Source: Diphasiastrum complanatum (taxonomy: Eukaryota; Streptophyta; Lycopodiopsida; Lycopodiales; Lycopodiaceae). From it: a stretch of DNA of 64,000 nucleotides. Position numbers and translations under genes: made by a program. The stretch spans positions 20,765,285 through 20,829,284 of the forward strand of contig CM055106.1 of assembly GCA_029204225.1 (NCBI GenBank), given 5' to 3'. Positions 57,258-64,000 of the stretch are shown here, piece by piece. The notes beneath the pieces are model-generated. The model worked only from the letters and a program-made list of their open reading frames with translations, had not been told where the DNA came from and did not search any database. How positions within the stretch are numbered: position 1 is the first letter of the stretch; each line of letters starts with the position of its first letter.

Positions 57258-58889
57258 GTAGGGATTATTCCCTTGAAGCTTGCATCTTCTATAAATCTCT
57301 TTCTCAACAATGTTCTTTTTGTCCCAAAGCTTACAAATAACATCTTAAGTGTTGGCCAACTTCTTGATAGTGGCTTTGATGTCAATTTCAATATTGACAA
57401 TTGTGTGATTAAGAAGGATGGTGAGATCCTTGCATATGGATCAAGATTTGAAGGCATCTACAAATTGGATCCAAGTGAGAGTGAAAACTCTCTTGATGTT
57501 TCTTATATGTCCAATATCTCAAAGGAGGATGATCACACAAGATGCACATATCTTCTCTCTTCAAGTATTATGGTGTATGATTATTTCTTATTATTCAAAG
57601 CATATGTTGAGAAGAAATTCTCATTGAAGATTAAAGCTTTGACAAGTTTTGGAGCTCTTGAAGGAATAGCACCATATATAGTTTTATTCAAGATGAAGCC
57701 TAAGGTTGATCACCTTAGTGAACTTGGTAGTGCTTGCTTTGCACATATTCCCTTGGAAACAAGAAGGAAAGATGATCCAAGCTCATGGATCATGATTGGA
57801 TACTCATCCATCAAGGAGGCCTTTAGTGTCTTTACACTCTCTATTTCAAAAGTGATTGTGAATAGAGATGTCATATTGCATGCATATTCAATCTTGGAAG
57901 TGGCCGAGATCAAGGCTTCTCAAGAAGCATCACAAGTTATCCTTTTTAAAGGTATTCAAGTTATGATGGGGCCAATGTGTGAGGAGGAGTTTCTTTTTCA
58001 TATGATTTCAAGAAGATCTTCAAGATGCATGGCTGAGTCTTTATGGCTCACCTTACATGGCAAAGAGGGGCATCTTTCATGTTGTATCTACTACAACACA
58101 TTCATATATGCTTCTCTTCCTTTGCTTGAAATGCTATCTTGCTTCATTGAATTTTTTGGATCTCAAAGTTCAAGAAAAGCTATACTAGTTTTGTATGATG
58201 CTTATGGTATGGACATGTTTCTTGTCATTATTGACTTAGATGTGTTTCCAATACTTTTTGAAAGCAAGATATTGTATTGTCAAAAGTATGCTCTTGGTTC
58301 TAGTAAGAACAAGATTGAGCTTGGTACTCACTTTTTTGAAAATCATGTTTTCACATGTTGAGGCAAATTGTAAACTCCTCTTGAGATTAAGTGAAGCGTC
58401 CAAAGTGGACACTTACATCCTTGAGAGAGTAACTAGCCTAAAAAAGATCAAGATAGTCTTTGATATCAAGATTAGATCCATCATGGATATAGTTCATTGT
58501 ATGTGGACTAGTCAAGCTAGAAAGCATAATCTTGATAATCATCATTGTTTCACATCTTATGATCTTGATCTCCATGATCCTTATGAGGCCTGGAAGCCTC
58601 AGATTTCTCTATTTATGGTGCATCCATCATGCAAGTGGAACTTTCAAAGCAAAGATCATCATCAAGCATGGAGGAAGCCCATGATCACAGTGACATATTG
58701 GTGGAGCACTCTTCAAAGGCATTGGCAAGAGACCTCTACCAAAGAGATCTTATCATGGATATGGTGAGGGTGCTGCTATGATGGATCCCTTGGCTGATCT
58801 TCACTTCTTATGCATACCAAAGGATCCACTCAAAAAGATTTACAAACTTCTCAAGTGATCTAGTACCTTTCCAAGCTATTTTTTGAGAA
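57258..58889 (+). pseudogene. Non-autonomous copia derivative, copy 2
   Basis: It begins inside GAG-pre (GIIPLKLASS, NNVLFVPKLTNNILSVGQ, CVIKKDGEILAYGSRFEG), retains a scrap of integrase (LLSSSIMVYDYFLLFKAYVE), loses the active-site region and resumes at the late integrase block. From about 58,035 to 58,767 the frame matches the segment at 38,930-38,162; a shift near 58,360 divides it. It keeps QKYALG but no RT catalytic motif and no RNase H. Both copies share the same deletion joints, so this is a transposed derivative family, not two independent decays. A PPT-like TTTTGAGAAGGAG ends it. Confidence 0.65.
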
Positions 58890-59906
58890 GGAGTAGGCCA
58901 GTTTAGTGACACCTGTTGAGCCCATGCAGTTTGGGGCTTTGCTATATGTACAATATTTCTTCATAATAGACTTAACTTTTTGTGAGAAATTGGCAAAAAT
59001 CTAGCTTGGTATTTTTTTATGATAGAAGTTTGTAAGTGAATCTCGCATGTGTGGAGGATGTTCCCACGTGTGGAGAATTGTAAAGTAAATCAAAATGTTT
59101 GATATAGAATTTCATAGTCAAGCATTTAGGTGTAGGATGTTGATAGGGTCAAATTTGGCATAGATGGCAAATTATCCATTTCCACTTGTAATGCCACTAT
59201 TGAGCCAAAATAGAGTAGGAGGCCAAACTTGTGCCAATTAGAGTGTAGACAAGTGTAATGCTTTTGTTTGATGAAGTTTAAGAGGTCCAATAGGATTTAG
59301 AGGTGGAACCATGTGTGGTCCAATAGGAATTTGAGGTGTGCTTGAATATAGTCCAATAGAATTTAGAGGTGCATAGATCAATGGTCCAATAGGATTAAGA
59401 GGTGGCAAAGTGTGATCCAATCATAGTTAAGCATAGTGGTAGCTCATGAATCTACTAGTATCATTGTACTCCTCATTTTGGATCTAATTGATTTTGAGAT
59501 TGAGTGGATTTTGAGTGTCATTGGATCTCTAGCTTTCTCTCTCTACCCGAGAGCTCATGATGATTTTATCTCTCTACTCGAAGAGAGCAGCTTGTTTTTA
59601 CTTAGAATATTTTTTGAATACTTCCCACACGTGTGAGTGAGAGTTGGAAGTGATTGAATGAATGTAGTAGTGTGTTTTTGCCATAGAATCAAAGATAGAT
59701 CTTGAATCTCAATCTAGTCTTGATCTTGGTGCATCTACACACCTTAGGAGATCACAAGTACATGTAGTGGACAATCCACACATGTGAAATTCAACACTTT
59801 TGTTGTGCCACCTTTGAGAGCTTGTGAGGAGTGGCTATGGTGATTGTGTGATGTGATCTGCATACTACACTAGATCCTAATAGAATTTCAACTTGGTATC
59901 AGAGCT
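58890..59906 (+). mobile_element. Copia LTR with PBS, split by a solo LTR
   Basis: The outer LTR (58,890-58,980 plus 59,797-59,893) is continuous in the copy at 44,690-44,865. It is followed by TGGTATCAGAGCT (59,894-59,906) and a leader to about 60,115. CTTTT occurs on both sides of the inner insertion. Confidence 0.7.
58981..59796 (+). mobile_element. Solo copia LTR (816 bp) with CTTTT target-site duplication
   Basis: TGTGAGAAATTGGC...AAATTCAACA, flanked by CTTTT at 58,976-58,980 and 59,797-59,801. It contains CACACGTGTG at 59,626. No internal element sequence remains, so the insertion has been reduced by LTR-LTR recombination. A truncated relative is at 37,197-37,298. The short GTCCAATAGGATTTAGAGG repeats at 59,285-59,405 are internal to it. 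Confidence 0.85.
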
Positions 59907-60115
59907 ACAGGGTGTTGCAGGTATGCAGAATTTGGTGGAGCTATGAGATAGCATCTTTCACTAGGAGAAATAGCACTCAAAGCATCTCAGGAGAGAGGAA
60001 TCCATACGGGGTATCGGTAGTTCGGATGGCAGGAGACAACAAAGTTCCTTCGGGGAAGATCAGAACGATCGTCGTAGGAGAATTCTTGGAAGAATTCTGA
60101 AAAATTGCTCAAAAA

Positions 60116-61421
60116 TGGTGTATTGCTTTGGAAATTGGCTGTGACAAAAAATTGGCCAGAACTTCTTCACAAACAATTGCCCAGCACTAATAAGATTTTT
60201 TGTTAACTTGGGAACAAAAAGTACATTAGACAGAGAAAGAACTTTTGATGAAGAAAGCTTTAAGGGAATGGTCCCTATGCCTTCAATAGCACACTCATGA
60301 TCATTTGCTGTGTAGATGGACTTCTTGGCTCCTTCATAAGGTGACATGGATGAAAAAGAATACTTGGAGTTACACATATGTGAGCAAGCTCCACTGTCGA
60401 TATACCACGAACCATCCTTCTTGAAAGGTGATGAAGAAAAACTCGAGACCATAAGAGATCCCTCTCCATCACTTGCATGAGCATCTTCCTTCTCTTCATT
60501 AGAAATGTTGGCTTGCTTAAATTGACTCTTCTTCTTGAAACAATTGTTGGCATAATGCCCCTTTTTGCCACAAAAGAAACACTTAATGTTTTTCTTCTTC
60601 TTCTTGGATGTGGAAGCTCGAGAGGACTCATCCTCATCTCCTTTCTCCTTGGAAATAAGATTGTTCTTGCTTGAAGAGGATTGGTGTTGATTCTTACTTC
60701 TTGTCTTGTGCTTGTCTTTGGTAAAGAGAGCTTTACCATCAATGTTGAGAGACAGTCTCTCCATTTTTAAGAGTTTATACTCTTGTCTTGATTCTTCATA
60801 AATGAGCACACTTTGGAGTGCTTCCAAACTTGGTAGTTCCTCCTTAATGGCATAACTCTGAACAAGGTTGTCATATTCCTCCTTTAACCCATTAAGTATG
60901 ACTTGAACAAGTTCATTTTGGTTGATGGAGTCTCCTATGCATGACAATTCTCTATGGAGGTCTTTAATTCTCATTACATAAGCTGAAGCACATTCATCAC
61001 TTCTCTATATACTTTGAAAAATTTGGTTTCTTAGTGTTAGAAGTCTAGAAGTATTTTGTGCCTCATAGATAGACTTGAGAGTATCCCACGCATCTTTGGC
61101 ATTAGTACAAGCACCAATCTCTCTTAAGATGTCATTTGAGACATTCATCTTAATATAATACAGAGCCATCCTGGCTCTCTTTTTGTACTTTGGAATTTCT
61201 TGAGGAATTTGTGGTTCTTCTTCAATGCCAAGTACAATATCCATCACATCTTGTAGTATTAAGACAGATTCCATTCTAACTTTCCAAATTGAGTAATTGG
61301 AGGTTGACAATCTTTCACTTGCTTCTAATAGAAAGACACCCATTGAAGTCATAAAGAATGATGGAAATAAAAAAAGATGGATGAAAGAATTGCTGATCTT
61401 CTCACTATAGGAACCAATCAA
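60116..61421 (-). pseudogene. Ty1/copia gag-protease-GAG-pre
   Basis: Gag from about 61,346 (MGVFLLEASERLSTSNYSIW) with KYKKRARMALYYIKMNVSND. It has one in-frame stop near 61,005, then MRIKDLHREL, zinc knuckle CFFCGKKGHYANNCFKKK (about 60,530-60,580), protease SWYIDSGACSHMC and IEGIGTIPLKLSSSKVLSLS. It turns into unrelated sequence after LTKNLISAGQL near 60,190. Integrase, RT and RNase H are absent. Very close to the gag-protease at 43,701-44,591. Confidence 0.8.
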
Positions 61422-62093
61422 GGGTACAAAATCAAATCTTGTGTAAGACTAAGCAAAAAACTGTGAGATAGATCTCACTAGCTTGACAATCTCTCTAAAA
61501 CAAGATTTGAATCATCAAAAAAGATGAAGTATGACAAAAGTTGTGGTTCTCTGAATGTCACACGTGTGAAATATTCCAAAAATGTCAAATTGACTCAAAT
61601 ACAATCTATTTGTATGAAACAATTTGTCTAGAACCTATAAATTTTGTCTAAATCACATATAGATGAGATTGTGCAACTTCTGGATGATTTTTGTGATCAT
61701 TCAAGCAATAAATGACATGTACACATGATTTGCCATAGGTCTAGGCGCCCTACCTATGACTCTTCAAAAGTTTATAGCTTCTAATTGGCTTATCCAACTG
61801 TCATGATTCAAATTGCATCAGAGTCTCACATTTCTAGCTTTCTAGTGGGCTAATTTGCAAGAAATTTGGATCTACAGTGACAGAGAACCACCAATCTGAA
61901 AATGGGCGGATTTCACACGTGCCAGTACCTGAAATTTTGTACAATACCTGATCTGGAACATTTAATGTGGTTTGAAGCTCTAAATCACCAAAAAATTGCA
62001 AACTAGCTAGAAAGTAGAATCTAGACAATTCCTAGTTTGAAATCTGATCAGATTTGCAAATTTTTTGATTAAATTTGCTTGTAAAACTTAGGT

Positions 62094-62879
62094 AGGCTCT
62101 GATACCATGCTGAATTCACAAGTGTGGGATGCCCTACACATTTATTTTTGATCTCCTAAGCCCAATAACACCATAAAGATTAGACTAGCATTGGTTGTCA
62201 ATAGGAAAGCTGATCATACAAGCAATATTATTGTGTTACAAGCAAGATCTGTCAACAAAACATAAGACTAAGCATCATAAATGCCTCTACTCGGGAAAAT
62301 AGCAAGTACAAAACTCGTGGAAAGAGAGAGAGCACAAAGAGCTTGTCTCCAAATTTGCATCATTTTCTCAATGAGAGTACATCACATATATATAGATCCA
62401 TGGACTCTCCTCCTATTTTGAGTTGAATTGGAGTTGTGGATCCACCTCTCAAGCTATCTAGATTTATCCAAGCCACCTCACTATGTCTAATTGTGCCACA
62501 TAGTCTTTTCATGCATTAAATGTGGCATGTAAAGTGCAAATGGCAATTCTTATGGTAGCTCGAGTTTCTACTTCTACCTACCTTAAATATTCTATTCTAA
62601 GATGGGTCTTTACTAAGCCAAAAGAGCTCGATTCATCTTTGGCATTTTTAGGACCCCTACTCACAACATTAGATAGATTTTTCAATATTTTGACAAAGTC
62701 TTTCACACGTGTGAAACACCTTTTGGTAATGAATGAATACATGTAGAATGGCCTTTTTTCCTTACATCTTATCATTGATCTTGGATTTCAATCAATAGAT
62801 GATCTATAGTGCATGAGCCAACAAGCTTAGGAGACCAATTTCACACATTAGGACAGTCCCACATGTGTGAATTTTCACA
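62094..62879 (-). mobile_element. Copia PBS and 5' LTR region
   Basis: The complement of TGGTATCAGAGCC (62,094-62,106) adjoins a TG...CA tract at 62,107-62,879 (TGCTGAATTC...TTTTCACA). CACACGTGTG lies at 62,704. The inner part (62,560-62,830) also matches 37,310-37,450 in the opposite sense, so the tract may be composite. The leader 61,422-62,093 has CACACGTGTG at 61,559 and no gene. Confidence 0.65.
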
Positions 62880-64000
62880 GAACTATCAGCAAAGTTTGAA
62901 ATAACAAATTATGCAATAGTGCAATATGATTTCTTAAAGAATCAAAATTTGCAAAGATAAAACATAAAAACATCTACAAGGCATTCTAGAAATTATAATC
63001 TAGATGGCTATAAATTTATCAAATCTCTTATGGATCCAAGACTCAAAGTATCAAAAGATATGACATTGTCTCTTGGTGGCATTGTCATGGATAACATATG
63101 CTGATCCATGACCTATGTGTACTATCTTGACAACGACACAATTTGTGAGTCATTCAGAACTGGCTCTTGATGTAAATTCTTGTGTGATGAAGCATGCTCT
63201 ACTTCTGATGAAATAGGCATGATCTCCTGGTTTGCCACATTTTATGGTCCTACATTGAAATGTTTGTATAGCTTGCCTATATACTTGGGTTGTTGATTTG
63301 GAAGTACAACACCATGAAGTACTTGTACTTGTTTTGTCTCTTCTGGCACATGATAGAAAAGCAATTGTCACTAGAGCATCATCATGTGGGAGATGTATGT
63401 TGACATAGAGTAATCATGAGCTAGAGAAAATTAATGGAGAAACAACTACTTGGAACTCACATAACTGTTGTGACTATACTCGGATAGAATAAAAAATGAT
63501 CCACTCTCTACTAGTAGGAGAAACAAAATGAAGTAGATAACTTTCAAGTATGTGCTCAAGAATCTCAAACTTTCCATTAATCATTAGAGGAGTTCTAAAT
63601 CCAAAAAAGACCCTTTGTAAATATTTTCTTTATATGTTTTCTCCAATTTTTCTTACACATGGACCACTCAAAATACTCAAATTTGAAATCTATGTAACAT
63701 AACTTTTTTAGTCCACATTAAAAATGGCATAACTTTCTAGTGGTAAGTCCAAATTCAGCAAAGTTTGGTGTGTTAGAAAGTGCTCGTCGAAGAGTGCCTT
63801 CCAATGATATGTTACATGACATACTTCTAAGCCACGATTAAAAAATTATGGCAAGTCAAATGTATTAGTTGAAAATATTGTTATAATATTTCAATAATAC
63901 AAAAGGGACGTTTGCACTAATTCTTATACGGCCTTTTGGAGCTCAAAACTCCCCTAATGATAAGAGTGATTGGACGTGTCCATGAGAGTTGGAATATATA
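62880..64000. other. Retroelement debris, no supported gene
   Basis: A 73-codon minus frame (63,371-63,150) with CRTIKCGKPGDHAYF may be a remnant of a zinc-binding gag or similar, but it is too short to call. The rest is AT-rich without a recognisable feature. Confidence 0.3.

Noticed and set aside
63150-63371. Zinc-finger gene
   Set aside because: CRTIKCGKPGDHAYF does not form a complete knuckle and the frame is short.

Overview
The window is nuclear DNA of a land plant. It is AT-rich, dominated by nested Ty1/copia retrotransposons whose primer-binding sites match the plant initiator-Met tRNA (TGGTATCAGAGC), with some Ty3/gypsy debris, GT-AG spliceosomal introns and one fragment resembling a plant NDR1/HIN1-like (LEA_2) gene. 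No rRNA, tRNA, CRISPR or clearly intact host gene is visible. The species cannot be named from the sequence alone.

The unusual part is a pair of related multi-gene segments that are not retrotransposons. Segment A (about 1-5,960, cut by the left edge) holds, on one backbone, a Ulp1-type cysteine protease (minus), a histone H3-like gene with a C-terminal extension (minus), about 1.2 kb of short inverted-repeat motifs, an unknown gene P (plus) and an unknown multi-exon gene Q (minus). Segment B (28,635-34,636) holds gene P (minus), motif arrays, a second H3-like gene beginning (V)ARTKQ (minus), more motifs, a three-exon Ulp1-type protease (plus) and a DNA N6-adenine/N4-cytosine-type methyltransferase (minus). 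P and Ulp1 align between A and B and share intron positions, so A and B are two diverged copies of one gene-rich element. All copies are broken by stops or frameshifts. The dyad motifs (in A, three copies are exactly 19-9-19 nt) lie in front of P, H3 and Ulp1. The element could be an undescribed large DNA transposon or an endogenised large DNA virus; the sequence does not decide between them.

The rest is layered retroelements. 5,966-14,750: a gypsy-like LTR and copia fragments on both strands. 14,753-15,463 and 27,142-27,857: two copies of a TG...CA-bounded LTR-like repeat. 15,651-16,620: an unrecognised coding stretch. 18,199-20,750: copia RT/RNase H followed by LTR and PBS. 20,755-24,250: a minus copia with its 5' LTR. 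24,640-26,790 and 34,637-35,690: two copies of a repeat with an internal array of about 150 bp. 35,691-44,591: nested copia elements carrying an inversion that can be read from an inverted 5-bp target-site duplication. 45,700-49,080: Ty3/gypsy integrase mosaic plus an extra ORF. 51,564-57,257: the best-preserved copia, with a 1,305-codon frame carrying one stop. 57,258-62,879: further nested copia pieces, including a solo LTR with perfect CTTTT duplication.

Two patterns cross the whole window: the palindrome CACACGTGTG recurs at least ten times, mainly in copia LTRs and leaders, and the two readable copia integrases both carry Lys in place of the catalytic Glu.
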